Positions 47,484 through 57,677 are shown, counted from the stretch's first letter. The stretch: 64,000 nucleotides of DNA from Flavicella sp. (GCF_029238425.1 NZ_JAQWGB010000101.1:1-64000); one strand, 5' to 3'. Program-made: numbers and translations. Notes: generated by a model not told the origin, from the sequence alone.

Positions 47484-47934
47484 TATTTATCGTTCCCATC
47501 ACATCCTCTGCCAACTCCGCAAAATCAACAGCCGCCTCATCAATGGCTTGCTCATATTTATCTTTATCCCAAATTTCAATAATCGAAATTGCCGAAGACA
47601 TCACCACCTCTTTGGTAACCCCTGAAAAAGTCAATAAATCTTTTGGAATCAACAACCTTCCCGTTGCATCTAATTCAATCTTTTTAACCCCAGCAGTAAA
47701 ACGACGAATAAAATCATTATTCTTTTTCACAAAACGATTCAATCCATTCATCTGAGCCATCACAGCATTCCACTCCTTCATAGGATACAATTCTAAACAA
47801 GGCTGAAAAACCGATCTTTTCAACACAAAACCTTCATGCAAAACAGGATCCAACTGCTTCTTTAATGCAGATGGCAAAAGCATCCTCCCCTTAGAGTCTG
47901 CCTTACATTCATATGTTCCTACGATACTTTCCAA
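47458..47934 (-). CDS. mraZ: Transcriptional regulator MraZ
   Basis: 158 aa with two AbrB-like SpoVT/MraZ halves: GTYECKADSKGRMLLPSALKKQL and KIELDATGRLLIPKDLLTF. MraZ forms rings and binds repeated boxes in its own promoter, repressing the dcw cluster. Three GTGG boxes spaced by 10 bp are present upstream, so autoregulation is likely. First gene of the cell-division operon. Confidence 0.95.
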   Translation of the reverse strand: MESIVGTYECKADSKGRMLLPSALKKQLDPVLHEGFVLKRSVFQPCLELYPMKEWNAVMAQMNGLNRFVKKNNDFIRRFTAGVKKIELDATGRLLIPKDLLTFSGVTKEVVMSSAISIIEIWDKDKYEQAIDEAAVDFAELAEDVMGTINNEGDGRIS

Positions 47935-47960
47935 GTCTTGAGATCTGAGATTATAGAATT

Positions 47961-48034
47961 CAAAAGTAAGAATTATTTACCACAATTTCCCACAATCCTC
48001 CACTTTGTTAATAAGTTCTGTTATTTTCTCCCAC
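47961..48034 (-). promoter_or_regulatory. mraZ promoter region with 10-bp spaced MraZ boxes
   Basis: Reading leftward: GTGG at 48000-48003, 47990-47993 and 47980-47983, exactly 10 bp apart (GTGGAGGATT GTGGGAAATT GTGGTAAATA), plus a further AAAGTGGG at 48031-48034 and onward. A -7-like box TACTTTTG lies at 47961-47968, 27 nt before the ATG. MraZ-binding sites in other bacteria are GTGG/TGGG-type repeats with the same 10-bp period. The boxes would cover the -33 region, so binding should block initiation. Confidence 0.75.
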
Positions 48035-48157
48035 TTTGCATACTTATCTCATATCGTGGTGCTTAAAAATGGAATTCGCAAAAAAAAGTAGAAATATTGA
48101 ATGAATGTTTTTTTGTAAAAAAAAGAGTACATTTGTCAATCGTAAAAAAGATTATAA

Positions 48158-48922
48158 ATGATCGACAATATTATTACAGAAGGGGAATTCACTTACAAAG
48201 AAGCTGGCGAAGGAAAAGCCATCATTCTCCTACACGGTTTAATGGGAACAGCTAGTATGTTTGATGGTATTCTTGAATATTTTGCAGACAAAGGATATAA
48301 GGTTCTTGTACCTGAGTTACCTATTTATAGCTTACCGTTGATAAAAACAAATGTGAAACATTTTTCACTTTTTATAAAGAGATTTATTGAGCATAAAAAT
48401 CTAGAAAGACCCATTTTAGTTGGAAACTCTTTAGGTGGACATATTGCATTATACATTACAAAGCATTACCCTGAGCTTGTTAGTAACTTAGTCCTTACTG
48501 GAAGTTCTGGTTTATACGAAAGTGCGATGGGAGATAGTTACCCAAAACGAGGTGACCGAGTATATGTAAGAAAGAAAGTAGAAATGGTATTCTACGATCC
48601 AGCTACAGCTACTGAAGCTATGGTAGACGACTTATTTGAAGTTGTAAATGATAGAGGAAGTGTTTTAAGAATTTTATCTCTTGCGAAGAGTGCTATCCGT
48701 CATAATATGGCAAACGACTTGCCTGATATGAAAATGGAAACATGTTTGGTATGGGGAAAACAAGATACAGTTACACCACCGGAAGTTGCGCATGATTTTG
48801 ACAAATTAATGCCAAATTCTGAATTATTTTGGATCGACAAATGTGGTCACGCTCCAATGACTGAGCACCCTGATCAATTTAATAAAATCGTTCATGATTG
48901 GCTCATAAAGCACAATCTTTAA
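48158..48922 (+). CDS. Alpha/beta hydrolase
   Basis: 254 aa, cytoplasmic. HGLMGTASMF oxyanion-hole region, nucleophile elbow GNSLGGHIALY (Ser), a WGKQDTVTPPEVAHDF acid segment and WIDKCGHAPMTEHPDQF with the catalytic His. It cleaves an ester or similar bond; substrate unknown. Diverges from mraZ; a box TACATTTG about 23 nt upstream could be its promoter. Ended by the strong hairpin at 48931. Confidence 0.88.
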   Translation: MIDNIITEGEFTYKEAGEGKAIILLHGLMGTASMFDGILEYFADKGYKVLVPELPIYSLPLIKTNVKHFSLFIKRFIEHKNLERPILVGNSLGGHIALYITKHYPELVSNLVLTGSSGLYESAMGDSYPKRGDRVYVRKKVEMVFYDPATATEAMVDDLFEVVNDRGSVLRILSLAKSAIRHNMANDLPDMKMETCLVWGKQDTVTPPEVAHDFDKLMPNSELFWIDKCGHAPMTEHPDQFNKIVHDWLIKHNL

Positions 48923-48930
48923 TAACTCAT

Positions 48931-48970
48931 AAACAAACACAAATTTTTAAAAAAATTTGTGTTTGTTTTT
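48931..48970 (+). terminator. Terminator between the hydrolase and engB
   Basis: AAACAAACACAAATTT/AAATTTGTGTTTGTTT, a perfect 16-bp stem with a 6-nt loop and T-run after it, 8 nt past the hydrolase stop. The upstream start of the engB ORF in the track lies inside this hairpin, which argues for the later ATG. Confidence 0.85.
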
Positions 48971-48982
48971 TATAAGCATCCC

Positions 48983-49591
48983 ATGAAAATCAAAACGGCT
49001 TCTTTTGAAATTAGTAATTCTGATGTAAGCAAATGCCCAAAAGAACGTATTCCAGAATATGCTTTTATTGGTAGATCTAATGTAGGTAAATCCTCTTTGA
49101 TCAATATGCTAACAGGCCAAAGAAAACTTGCCAAAACATCGGGTACTCCTGGTAAAACTCAATTGATCAATCATTTTAAAATAAACGAAAGTTGGTTTTT
49201 AGTAGATTTACCTGGATATGGATACGCAAGAGTTTCAAAAAAAACCAAAAGAACGTTTCAGTCTTTTATTAAAAATTATTTTCTGCAAAGAGAACAGTTA
49301 ATTTGTTCTTTTGTATTGATTGACTCAAGACATGAGCCTCAAAGAATCGACATGGATTTCATGCAGTTCTTAGGAGAAAGTCAGATTCCATTTTGCATCA
49401 TTTTCACCAAAGCTGATAAATTAACACCAACAGTGTTAAAACGTAATATTGAAACCTACAAAGCAAAATTACTAGAAGACTCTTGGGATATTTTTCCAGA
49501 TTACTTTGTTACCTCATCCACTTCAAAAGAAGGTAGAGACTCGGTTTTAGAATTTATTGACAAGGTTAATTTACAACTGAAAGAATCATAA
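48983..49591 (+). CDS. engB: Ribosome biogenesis GTPase EngB (YihA/YsxC)
   Basis: 202 aa from the second Met (MKIKTASFEISNSD), chosen because the track start falls inside the terminator hairpin and the family length is about 200. G1 IGRSNVGKSSLINML, G2 TSGTPGKTQLINHF, G3 VDLPGYGYARV and G4 IIFTKADKL are complete. It helps assemble the large ribosomal subunit. The 12 nt between hairpin and ATG leave little room for a promoter, so some readthrough from the hydrolase gene is likely. Confidence 0.95.
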   Translation: MKIKTASFEISNSDVSKCPKERIPEYAFIGRSNVGKSSLINMLTGQRKLAKTSGTPGKTQLINHFKINESWFLVDLPGYGYARVSKKTKRTFQSFIKNYFLQREQLICSFVLIDSRHEPQRIDMDFMQFLGESQIPFCIIFTKADKLTPTVLKRNIETYKAKLLEDSWDIFPDYFVTSSTSKEGRDSVLEFIDKVNLQLKES

Positions 49592-49611
49592 CAAACATCT
49601 AAAAAATTCTT

Positions 49612-50298
49612 TTGAGATCCAATTCAAACAACATAGAGATCCTATTTGAAGACAACCACATCATTGTTGTCAACAAAAAAACGGGTGACCTAGTGCAAGG
49701 TGACAAAACAGGAGACGCACCCTTAAGTGATATTTTAAAAGAATACATAAAGAAGAAATACAACAAACCAGGAAACGTTTATTTAGGGGTTGTTCATCGT
49801 TTAGACAGACCCACTACTGGAATTGTCATTTTCGCTAAAACCTCGAAAGCCTTGGAACGACTAAATAAAATGCTTCGAGACAAAACCATTGACAAAACTT
49901 ACTGGGCAGTTGTAAAAAACAAACCCTCAAAACCTGCCGATACGCTTGTCAATTATTTAAGAAAAAACCCAAAGAATAATAAAGCAACGGTTTTTAACAA
50001 AGAAACAAAAGACACGAAACGAGCTGTATTACACTATAAAATCATCAAAAGCCTAGATAACTATCACTTGCTTGAAATTGATCTGGAAACCGGTAGACAT
50101 CATCAAATTAGAAGTCAATTGGCAAATATCAACTGCCCGATAAAAGGAGATTTAAAATACGGATTTAACAGAAGCAATAAAGATGCTGGCATCCATTTAC
50201 ATGCTAGAAAAATAAACTTTATGCATCCTGTAAAAAAAGAACCCATAGAAATTATTGCACCTACTCCCAAAGATCCAATTTGGGATGCTTGTCATTAA
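49612..50298 (+). CDS. RluA-family RNA pseudouridine synthase
   Basis: 228 aa, single catalytic domain with the RluA signature GVVHRLDRPTTGIVIFAKT (catalytic Asp) and ETGRHHQIRSQLANIN. It converts uridine in rRNA or tRNA to pseudouridine; the site is unknown. No S4 domain. No ATG is available before the conserved ILFEDNHIIVVNKK segment: an in-frame TAA is at 49600-49602, so the start is TTG at 49612 (or ATT at 49606). It follows engB by 20 nt in one operon. Confidence 0.92.
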   Translation: MRSNSNNIEILFEDNHIIVVNKKTGDLVQGDKTGDAPLSDILKEYIKKKYNKPGNVYLGVVHRLDRPTTGIVIFAKTSKALERLNKMLRDKTIDKTYWAVVKNKPSKPADTLVNYLRKNPKNNKATVFNKETKDTKRAVLHYKIIKSLDNYHLLEIDLETGRHHQIRSQLANINCPIKGDLKYGFNRSNKDAGIHLHARKINFMHPVKKEPIEIIAPTPKDPIWDACH

Positions 50299-50349
50299 CT
50301 CATCAGTACTTTACATCTTAAAAATACTCTAAAACCTACTCGTTAATTT

Positions 50350-51591
50350 CTACACCAAAAACTGAAATAGCTCAGGACTCTCATTCAAATACTCTCCTAA
50401 AAAACCTTTTTCTTTCATTCTTATAAGTAACGGCTCAAAATCGTCTTTGCTTTTCAACTCTATTCCCACCACTGCAGGACCTTTATCTCTATTATTCTTT
50501 TTAGTATATTCAAAATAGGCTATATCATCATTGGGCCCAAGCACCTCTACAACAAACTCCTTTAATGCACCTGCACGTTGTGGGAAACGTATGATAAAAT
50601 AATGCTTCAACCCTTCGAACAACAAAGAACGCTCCTTCATCTCCTCCATCCTCGTAATATCATTATTACCTCCACTTACAATACAGACAACATTCTTTCC
50701 CTTGATTTCCTCTTTATACAAATCCAAAGCAGCTATAGAAAGAGCTCCTGCCGGTTCAACAACCAAGGCATTTTCATTATACACTTTTAAAATAGTAGAA
50801 CACACTGCTCCCTCTGAAACAACATTTGCTTTATACACTAGTTCTTTACAAATCTCAAAGGTTGTCTCCCCCATCCTCTTTACTGCAGCTCCATCAATAA
50901 ACTTCTCTACATGATCTAAAGTAGTATTCTCTCCTTTTTCCAATGAAACATTAAAAGACGGTGCCCCTTCAGGCTCAATACCAATAATTTTGGTAGTCGG
51001 ACTTAATATTTTAAAAACACTCGAAACCCCTGCAGCCAGTCCTCCTCCTCCAACTGGTAAAAACAAATAATCTATCGTTTCTTGAGACTGATCTACCAAC
51101 TCCAAGCCTACTGTCCCTTGCCCAGCCATGACATCTTCATCATCAAAAGGATGCACAAAGGTAGCACTATGCTCCTTGCAATAGACTGAAGCAGCAGCAT
51201 AACTAGCATCATAGGTATCCCCTTCTAACACTATCTCCACAAAGGATTGTCCAAACATCCTAACCTGACCAATTTTTTGATTTGGAGTTGTAGTAGGCAT
51301 AAAAATCACTCCTTTCACCTTTAACTTCTGACAAGCCAAAGCAACTCCCTGTGCATGATTTCCTGCACTAGCACAGACCACACCATTGACCAAATCTTCT
51401 TTAGATAAATTTACAATTCTATTGTATGCTCCTCTAATTTTATATGAACGAACCACCTGAAGATCCTCTCTTTTAAAGGAAATAGAAGCTTCATATTTTT
51501 TAGAGTAATTCTCCATTACATCCAAAGGAGTAACTTGAACTATATTCTTTATATTTTTTTGAGCCTTTAGTACGCTTTCTATTGGGATCAT
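50350..51591 (-). CDS. ilvA: Threonine ammonia-lyase (threonine dehydratase) IlvA
   Basis: 413 aa PLP enzyme. Lysine motif SFKREDLQVVRSYKIRGAY (Schiff-base Lys), ASAGNHAQGVALAC, LPVGGGGLAAG and IVSGGNND. A C-terminal ACT-like regulatory region (HYFIIRFPQRAGALKEFVVEVLG) gives feedback control by isoleucine. It makes 2-oxobutanoate, the first committed step to isoleucine. Downstream of ilvC; a terminator lies between, so it may have its own promoter as well. Confidence 0.94.
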   Translation of the reverse strand: MIPIESVLKAQKNIKNIVQVTPLDVMENYSKKYEASISFKREDLQVVRSYKIRGAYNRIVNLSKEDLVNGVVCASAGNHAQGVALACQKLKVKGVIFMPTTTPNQKIGQVRMFGQSFVEIVLEGDTYDASYAAASVYCKEHSATFVHPFDDEDVMAGQGTVGLELVDQSQETIDYLFLPVGGGGLAAGVSSVFKILSPTTKIIGIEPEGAPSFNVSLEKGENTTLDHVEKFIDGAAVKRMGETTFEICKELVYKANVVSEGAVCSTILKVYNENALVVEPAGALSIAALDLYKEEIKGKNVVCIVSGGNNDITRMEEMKERSLLFEGLKHYFIIRFPQRAGALKEFVVEVLGPNDDIAYFEYTKKNNRDKGPAVVGIELKSKDDFEPLLIRMKEKGFLGEYLNESPELFQFLV

Positions 51592-51679
51592 TGTTTATTA
51601 TTTTATGAATTGTTCTCGATACTATTTTCTACGTTTCACTTCTAAAATCACTCGAACTGACATCTTTCCCTTGATTAGT

Positions 51680-51716
51680 AAAAAAAAGCCTGATAAACTT
51701 TCGTCTATCAGGCTTT
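51680..51716 (-). terminator. Terminator after ilvC
   Basis: AAAGCCTGATA/TATCAGGCTTT, perfect 11-bp stem with a 10-nt loop and T-run on the minus strand, 20 nt after the ilvC stop. Separates ilvC from ilvA. Confidence 0.9.
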
Positions 51717-51735
51717 GAATATAAATTGTATCTAA

Positions 51736-53208
51736 TTATACGATTTTTTTCATTGCAGTCATAGACTCTCTTAAGTACTCACCAATTTCCTCAACACCAT
51801 GCTCTCTAATAGCAGCGTTCACTTCAATAAGTTCTTTATTATCTACACCGTTATCACCATCGTTAAAAGGCTTTCCAATTAAATTCAATGGAGCATTTTT
51901 AACGTACTCAGCAATCAATGGCTTCGCAGCATGATCAAATAAGTAACATCCGTACTCTGCAGTATCAGAAATTACGCTATTCATTTCATATAATTTCTTT
52001 CTTGCAATTGTATTAGCAATTAAAGGAGTTTCATGTAAAGACTCGTAGTAAGCAGACTCATCAATGATTCCAGACTCAGTCATCGCCTCAAAAGCCAACT
52101 CAACACCAGCTTTTACCATAGCAACCATTAAAGTACCATTATCATAGTACTCTTGCTCAGAAATCTCAACATCACCTGCAGGAGTTTTCTCAAAGTTCGT
52201 TTCTCCAGTAGCAGCTCTCCAAGTTAATAAGTTTTTATCATCATTAGCCCAGTCTTCCATCATTGTTTTAGAGAAGTGACCAGAAATGATATCATCCATA
52301 TGCTTTTGGAATAACGGACGCATTAAGTCTTTTAAATCTTCAGAAGCTTTAAACGCAGCAATTTTAGCTGGGTTAGACAATCTGTCCATCATGTTTGTGA
52401 TTCCACCATACTTCATCCCTTCCGTGATAGTTTCCCATCCGTATTGAATTAATTTAGAAGCATATCCAGCATCAATTCCTTCAGCAACCATTTTATCGAA
52501 ACACAAGATAGATCCTGTTTGTAACAATCCACAAAGAATTGTTTGCTCTCCCATTAAATCAGACTTCACCTCAGCAACGAAAGAAGAATTTAATACTCCA
52601 GCAGTATGACCACCTGTACCAACAGCATACGCTTTAGCGTAATCCCATCCTTTTCCTTCTGGATCATTCTCTGGGTGTACTGCGATCAACGTAGGTACTC
52701 CAAATCCTCTTTTGAACTCTTCTCTTACCTCTGAACCTGGTGACTTAGGTGCAACCATGATTACAGTGATATCCTCTCTTACTTGCATTCCTTCTTCAAC
52801 AATGTTGAATCCATGAGAGTAAGATAAAGTAGCTCCTTTTTTCAGCAATGGCATCACAGCAGTTACAACAGCTGTGTGTTGCTTATCTGGAGTTAAGTTG
52901 ATTAACAAATCAGCCGCAGGAATCATCTCTTCGTATGTTCCAACTGCAAATCCATTTTCAGTTGCATTGATATAAGACTGTCTTTTTTCAGCAATTGCAG
53001 CTGGTCTTAAAGTGTAAGAAATATCCAATCCTGAATCTTTCATGTTCAACCCTTGGTTCAACCCTTGAGCTCCACATCCAATAATAACGATCTTTTTACC
53101 TTTCAATGCTTCTACACCTCCGTCAAATTCTGATCTATCCATGAACTCACATTGTCCCAATTGTTCCAATTGCTCACGTAAAGAAAGTGTGTTAAAATAA
53201 TTTGCCAT
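51736..53208 (-). CDS. ilvC: Ketol-acid reductoisomerase IlvC (class II)
   Basis: 490 aa, the long E. coli-like class with duplicated knotted C-terminal domains. [19 protein letters not shown] is the NADPH loop; the Arg after it ([13 protein letters not shown]) fits NADPH preference. Metal and substrate residues lie in [12 protein letters not shown] and [16 protein letters not shown]. It converts acetolactate and acetohydroxybutyrate in valine and isoleucine synthesis. A terminator-like hairpin in the 194-nt gap upstream suggests a separate promoter from ilvN. Confidence 0.96.
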   Translation of the reverse strand: MANYFNTLSLREQLEQLGQCEFMDRSEFDGGVEALKGKKIVIIGCGAQGLNQGLNMKDSGLDISYTLRPAAIAEKRQSYINATENGFAVGTYEEMIPAADLLINLTPDKQHTAVVTAVMPLLKKGATLSYSHGFNIVEEGMQVREDITVIMVAPKSPGSEVREEFKRGFGVPTLIAVHPENDPEGKGWDYAKAYAVGTGGHTAGVLNSSFVAEVKSDLMGEQTILCGLLQTGSILCFDKMVAEGIDAGYASKLIQYGWETITEGMKYGGITNMMDRLSNPAKIAAFKASEDLKDLMRPLFQKHMDDIISGHFSKTMMEDWANDDKNLLTWRAATGETNFEKTPAGDVEISEQEYYDNGTLMVAMVKAGVELAFEAMTESGIIDESAYYESLHETPLIANTIARKKLYEMNSVISDTAEYGCYLFDHAAKPLIAEYVKNAPLNLIGKPFNDGDNGVDNKELIEVNAAIREHGVEEIGEYLRESMTAMKKIV

Positions 53209-53355
53209 TTTTCTTTTGTTTGTTAATTTATTTAAAACTAATCGATTACCTGTTTTTACACGGTAATAACTTATTAGCTATGCTATTAATTTTTATTGCG
53301 ATTGCAAAAATATAAAAACCTTTGCTTATATCTTAATAATCTTATAATTATCTCT

Positions 53356-53385
53356 AAAAAAACCTATCTCATATAATAAGAAACA
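53356..53385 (-). terminator. Probable terminator after ilvN
   Basis: CTGTTTCTTAT/ATGAGATAG stem with two G-U pairs and one mismatch, followed on the minus strand by seven T, 18 nt after ilvN. Weaker than the others in this window. Confidence 0.55.
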
Positions 53386-53402
53386 GATCTCTTGTTAAAA
53401 AA

Positions 53403-53921
53403 TTATAGATTTTTCAATTGTTCAGAGATTTTCATTTCTGTTTTTGACACAGAAATTCTACCCGTCCTAACGAATTGCATGATTCCATAAGGAGCTAATT
53501 CATCATACAAAGCTTCCGTTTCTTTTCTAAATCCTGTTTTTTCTATTACAAAAAAGTCCGGGTTTACCGTTACAATACTTGCATGACTATTTTTGATAAT
53601 ATTCTGAATCTCTCTTTTATCAAATAATAAATTGGAAGCAATTTTATACAAGGCAGTCTCATGAAAAATGATTTCATCATCTGTATGATAATAGGCCTTA
53701 ATTACTTCAATTTGTTTTTCTATCTGACCTACAAGTTTCTTTACAGCAACTTCTGTCATTCTTGCAACAATCGTAAAACGATGTACATTTTCAATTTCAG
53801 ACCTGGAAACATTCAAACTTTCAATGTTGATGTGTCTTTTCAAGAAAATAGTTGCAATTCTATTTAATAACCCTGGATTATTTTCTGTGTAAACAGAAAT
53901 TGTAAATAATTGTTTTTCCAT
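53403..53921 (-). CDS. ilvN: Acetolactate synthase small subunit IlvN
   Basis: 172 aa with the ACT domain FTISVYTENNPGLLNRIATIFLKRHINIESLNVS at the N-terminus and a second regulatory region after it. It binds valine and controls the large subunit. Six bases separate it from ilvB, so the subunits are co-translated. Confidence 0.95.
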   Translation of the reverse strand: MEKQLFTISVYTENNPGLLNRIATIFLKRHINIESLNVSRSEIENVHRFTIVARMTEVAVKKLVGQIEKQIEVIKAYYHTDDEIIFHETALYKIASNLLFDKREIQNIIKNSHASIVTVNPDFFVIEKTGFRKETEALYDELAPYGIMQFVRTGRISVSKTEMKISEQLKNL

Positions 53922-53927
53922 TTTCTT

Positions 53928-55643
53928 TTATTTTAATCTTACATCTGAAACACTTGCTCCTGTAGGTACCATCGGGAAAACATTGTCTTCCTTCTCAATC
54001 ATTACTTCTAAGAAATACGATTCTTTTGAAGCAATCATTTCTTTCACAGCACCGGCCAAATCCTCACGTTTTACAACTTTTGTTGCTTTGATATCATAAG
54101 CCTCTGCAAGCTTGATAAAATCAGGATTCGTCATTACTGTTGAAGCATAACGCTTGTCGAAAAACAATTGTTGCCACTGACGTACCATCCCTAAGAACTC
54201 ATTGTTCAAAACAACGATCTTAACTGCAGCACCGGTTTGTAAAATAGTACCTAATTCTTGACAAGTCATTTGATAACCACCGTCTCCAATATAGGCCACT
54301 ACTTCTCTTTCTGGAGCTCCCATTTTAGCACCAATAGCTGCTGGCAATGCAAATCCCATTGTTCCTAAACCACCTGAAGTTACATTACTTCTAGTTGTTG
54401 TGAAATCAGCATAACGTACTGTAAACATTTGATGCTGACCTACATCAGAAACAATTACTGCGTCTCCGTTTGTTTCTTTATTTACTTGGTTGATTACCTC
54501 ACCCATAGTCAAACCTTCTTTGGTTGGTTCTAACTGTGGAATGATAACCGCCTCGTCTTCTATTTTTCTATATTCCTTAAATTCATTGTGCCAAGCTTCA
54601 TGCTTCGTCTCATTGATAAAAGGTAATATTTTTGCTAAAGTATCTTTTGAATTACCAATTACGGCAACATCCGTTTTTACATTTTTATCAATCTCAGCAG
54701 GATCAATATCAAAATGAATCACTTTTGCTTGTTTCGCATACGTATCTAACGTACCTGTTACACGGTCATCAAAACGCATCCCAATCGCAATTAACAAATC
54801 ACATTCGTTTGTCAGTTTATTCGGTCCATAATGTCCATGCATTCCAACCATCCCAACATTCAATGGGTGCTCAGTTGGCAAAGCCGACAAACCTAATACT
54901 GTCCATGCAGAAGGAATTCCACCTTTCTCAATCAAAGCTTTTAGTTCAGCTTCAGCCTCTCCTAAAATAACTCCTTGACCAAAAACAATAAATGGTTTTT
55001 TAGCCGCATTCATCAACTCAGCAGCTTCTTTTACCTTTTCAATATTTGTTTCAGGAACAGGCTTATAACTTCTTACTGCAGAACATTTCTCATAAGAGTA
55101 ATCCAATTCACCTAATTGCGCATCTTTAGTAATATCAATTAAAACTGGACCTGGTCTCCCTGATCTAGCTATAAAAAATGCTTTTGCAATGGCAGCAGGA
55201 ATATCTTGAGATTTTGTCACTTGGATATTCCACTTTGTTACAGGAGCAGAAATACTAATTACATCTGTCTCTTGAAACGCATCTGTACCTAACAAATGAG
55301 ATGCTACTTGCCCTGTAATACATACTAAAGGTGTAGAATCAATTTGTGCATCAGCAATTCCTGTAATAAGGTTTGTAGCCCCAGGACCCGAAGTTGCCAA
55401 ACAGACACCTACTTTACCAGAAACTCTTGCAAATCCTTGAGCAGCATGAATTGCACCTTGCTCATGACGTGTTAATACATGCTGTAGTTTATCTTGGTAC
55501 TTATATAACTCATCATAGATTGGCATAATTGCCCCTCCCGGATAACCATAAGCTAAATCTGCACCTTCCTCCAAAAGAGCTCTTACAACTGCCTCAGCAC
55601 CTATAATTCTTTCAGTTGACTTATTATTTGTTGAATTTCCCAT
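53928..55643 (-). CDS. ilvB: Acetolactate synthase large subunit IlvB
   Basis: 571-aa thiamine diphosphate enzyme. AYGYPGGAIMPIYDEL, catalytic Glu in LTRHEQGAIHAAQGFAR, SGPGATNLITGIADA, and the ThDP/Mg motif GDGGYQMTCQELGTILQ ... NNEFLGMVRQWQ. FAD-binding middle domain is present (IAIGMRFDDRVTG). Second gene of ilvD-ilvB-ilvN. Confidence 0.97.
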   Translation of the reverse strand: MGNSTNNKSTERIIGAEAVVRALLEEGADLAYGYPGGAIMPIYDELYKYQDKLQHVLTRHEQGAIHAAQGFARVSGKVGVCLATSGPGATNLITGIADAQIDSTPLVCITGQVASHLLGTDAFQETDVISISAPVTKWNIQVTKSQDIPAAIAKAFFIARSGRPGPVLIDITKDAQLGELDYSYEKCSAVRSYKPVPETNIEKVKEAAELMNAAKKPFIVFGQGVILGEAEAELKALIEKGGIPSAWTVLGLSALPTEHPLNVGMVGMHGHYGPNKLTNECDLLIAIGMRFDDRVTGTLDTYAKQAKVIHFDIDPAEIDKNVKTDVAVIGNSKDTLAKILPFINETKHEAWHNEFKEYRKIEDEAVIIPQLEPTKEGLTMGEVINQVNKETNGDAVIVSDVGQHQMFTVRYADFTTTRSNVTSGGLGTMGFALPAAIGAKMGAPEREVVAYIGDGGYQMTCQELGTILQTGAAVKIVVLNNEFLGMVRQWQQLFFDKRYASTVMTNPDFIKLAEAYDIKATKVVKREDLAGAVKEMIASKESYFLEVMIEKEDNVFPMVPTGASVSDVRLK

Positions 55644-55694
55644 ATTCGAAAATTTAATATATCAATTGCGAACAATTGAAAATGTTTTTAGGAA

Positions 55695-57374
55695 TTAGTA
55701 TTTATCTGTAACACAACCTTCAGATGCAGTAGCAACTGATTTTGCGTATTTAAATAAAATTCCTTTGTTATGTTTTAATGCTGGTTGTACCCAGTTTTCT
55801 TTACGTTTTGCAATCTCCTCTTCAGAAACTTTCAACGTGATAGAATTGTCCTCTGCACTAATTAAGATTTTGTCTCCAGTCTCAACCAATCCGATCAATC
55901 CACCATCTTGCGCTTCTGGCGTTATGTGCCCAACAACAAAACCATGTGTACCACCAGAGAATCTTCCATCCGTAATCAAAGCAACAGATTTTCCTAAACC
56001 AGCTCCCATAATCAAAGAAGTCGGCTTTAACATTTCCGGCATACCAGGTCCTCCTTTAGGTCCTACATAACGGATAACGACGACGTCCCCTCTTTCTACT
56101 TCTCCATTAGAAATACCAGTATTTGCAGCTTGTTCACCGTCATAAACAACAGCTTTTCCTTCAAATACCAATCCTTCATTTCCAGAAATTTTAGCAACAG
56201 CTCCTTCTTCAGCAAGGTTACCATATAAAATCTGTAAGTTTCCTGAAGACTTCAATGCTTTATCCGTTGGAAAAACAACATCTTGATCTTCAAATTCCAT
56301 CGCTTCAACATCTGCTAAATTCTCAGCCAATGTTTTTCCTGTAATAGTCATACAGTCACCATGTAAAAATCCTTTTTCTAATAAATATTTCATAATTGCT
56401 GGAGTTCCACCAACACCATGAACATCTTCCATCAAGTATTTTCCAGAAGGTTTTAAATCTGCAATCAATGGAGTTCTATCAGAAACTCTTTGGAAGTCTT
56501 CTAATGTAAACTCAACATCAGCAGCATATGCAATTGCTAAATAGTGTAATACCGCATTTGTTGAACCTCCTAATGCATTTACAATAGCGATCGCGTTTTC
56601 AATAGATTTTTTTGTTACAATATCCTTTGGCTTTAAATCCAACTCCAATAAATTTTTCATTGCCTGAGCAGTACGCTCAGATTCTGATAATTTATTAGGA
56701 TTCTCAGCTGGAATTGAAGAGTTATAAGGCAACGCCATTCCCATACATTCAATAGACGAAGCCATTGTGTTTGCAGTATACATACCACCACAAGCTCCTG
56801 CTCCAGGAATAGATGCTTTGATAATCTCTCTGTATTCTTTATCATCAATTTCACCCGCTACTTTTTGACCTAATGCCTCAAAAGCAGATACGATGTTTAA
56901 TTTTTTTCCTTTGTGATTACCAGAACGAATTGTTCCACCGTAAACCATGATAGATGGACGGTTCAAACGCAACATTGCAATAATAGCACCTGGCATATTT
57001 TTATCACATCCAACAACACCAATAAGACCGTCATAACTCTGAGCGTTTACAACTGTCTCCATAGAATCTGCAATGATATCTCTAGAAGCTAATGAATAGT
57101 TCATTCCAGAAGTTCCCATTGAAATTCCATCACTCACACCAATAGTATTAAAAACCAATCCGACCTGCTCATTTTTATTTGCTTCTTTCTTGATTTCTGC
57201 AGCCAATGTATTCAAATGCATATTACATGGGTTTCCATCATAACCCGTACTTGCAATACCGATTTGAGGTTTTTTCATGTCTTCATCTGTTAAACCTACC
57301 GCATATAACATCGCTTGAGAAGCTGGTTGAGACTCGTCTTGTGTTAATCTACTACTGTGTTTATTTAATGCCAT
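55695..57374 (-). CDS. ilvD: Dihydroxy-acid dehydratase IlvD
   Basis: 559 aa. Cys ligands of the Fe-S cluster lie in [23 protein letters not shown] and [35 protein letters not shown] near the C-terminus is the catalytic Ser region. It makes the 2-oxo acids of valine and isoleucine. First gene of the operon. A box TATATTTG at 57436-57443 could be its promoter; no clear leader peptide was found. Confidence 0.96.
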   Translation of the reverse strand: MALNKHSSRLTQDESQPASQAMLYAVGLTDEDMKKPQIGIASTGYDGNPCNMHLNTLAAEIKKEANKNEQVGLVFNTIGVSDGISMGTSGMNYSLASRDIIADSMETVVNAQSYDGLIGVVGCDKNMPGAIIAMLRLNRPSIMVYGGTIRSGNHKGKKLNIVSAFEALGQKVAGEIDDKEYREIIKASIPGAGACGGMYTANTMASSIECMGMALPYNSSIPAENPNKLSESERTAQAMKNLLELDLKPKDIVTKKSIENAIAIVNALGGSTNAVLHYLAIAYAADVEFTLEDFQRVSDRTPLIADLKPSGKYLMEDVHGVGGTPAIMKYLLEKGFLHGDCMTITGKTLAENLADVEAMEFEDQDVVFPTDKALKSSGNLQILYGNLAEEGAVAKISGNEGLVFEGKAVVYDGEQAANTGISNGEVERGDVVVIRYVGPKGGPGMPEMLKPTSLIMGAGLGKSVALITDGRFSGGTHGFVVGHITPEAQDGGLIGLVETGDKILISAEDNSITLKVSEEEIAKRKENWVQPALKHNKGILFKYAKSVATASEGCVTDKY

Positions 57375-57677
57375 TTTATAATTTTTTATATCCTCCTAAA
57401 AGGAATACGTTTCAATCCTAATTTGATTTCCTAAGCAAATATAATACTGCCTAATTATTTTTTTATTTTTTTCTACAATACACTACGTTATTCAAGCGCA
57501 CATTTAAAACCCCTAAACACTGTATACCAACAAGTTACATTTAAAAATCTACAACGATAAACTCAAAAAAAAGGATAATTTTCGTAAAAATCACCCTTTT
57601 CTTTAACGATGTGCAAATATCTGCATATAATTATTGAAATTCAAGATTTAAAAATAAATTTTCAAAACAAAAATGCT
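57375..57677. other. Intergenic region upstream of ilvD
   Basis: 303 nt without a gene. It holds the terminator of the TruA-like gene (57563-57598) and, nearer ilvD, a -7-like TATATTTG (57436-57443) and an AGGAGG about 17 nt before the ATG. I looked for an attenuator leader peptide rich in Ile/Val/Leu and did not see one. Confidence 0.6.
57563..57598 (-). terminator. Terminator after the TruA-like gene
   Basis: AAGGGTGATTTT/AAAATTATCCTT stem (12 bp with two G-U), 4-nt loop, then eight T on the minus strand, about 80 nt past the stop. Confidence 0.75.

Noticed and set aside
57375-57677. Attenuator leader peptide or T-box-like control before ilvD
   Set aside because: No short ORF rich in Ile/Val/Leu and no terminator/antiterminator pair; the single hairpin is explained by the upstream TruA-like gene.
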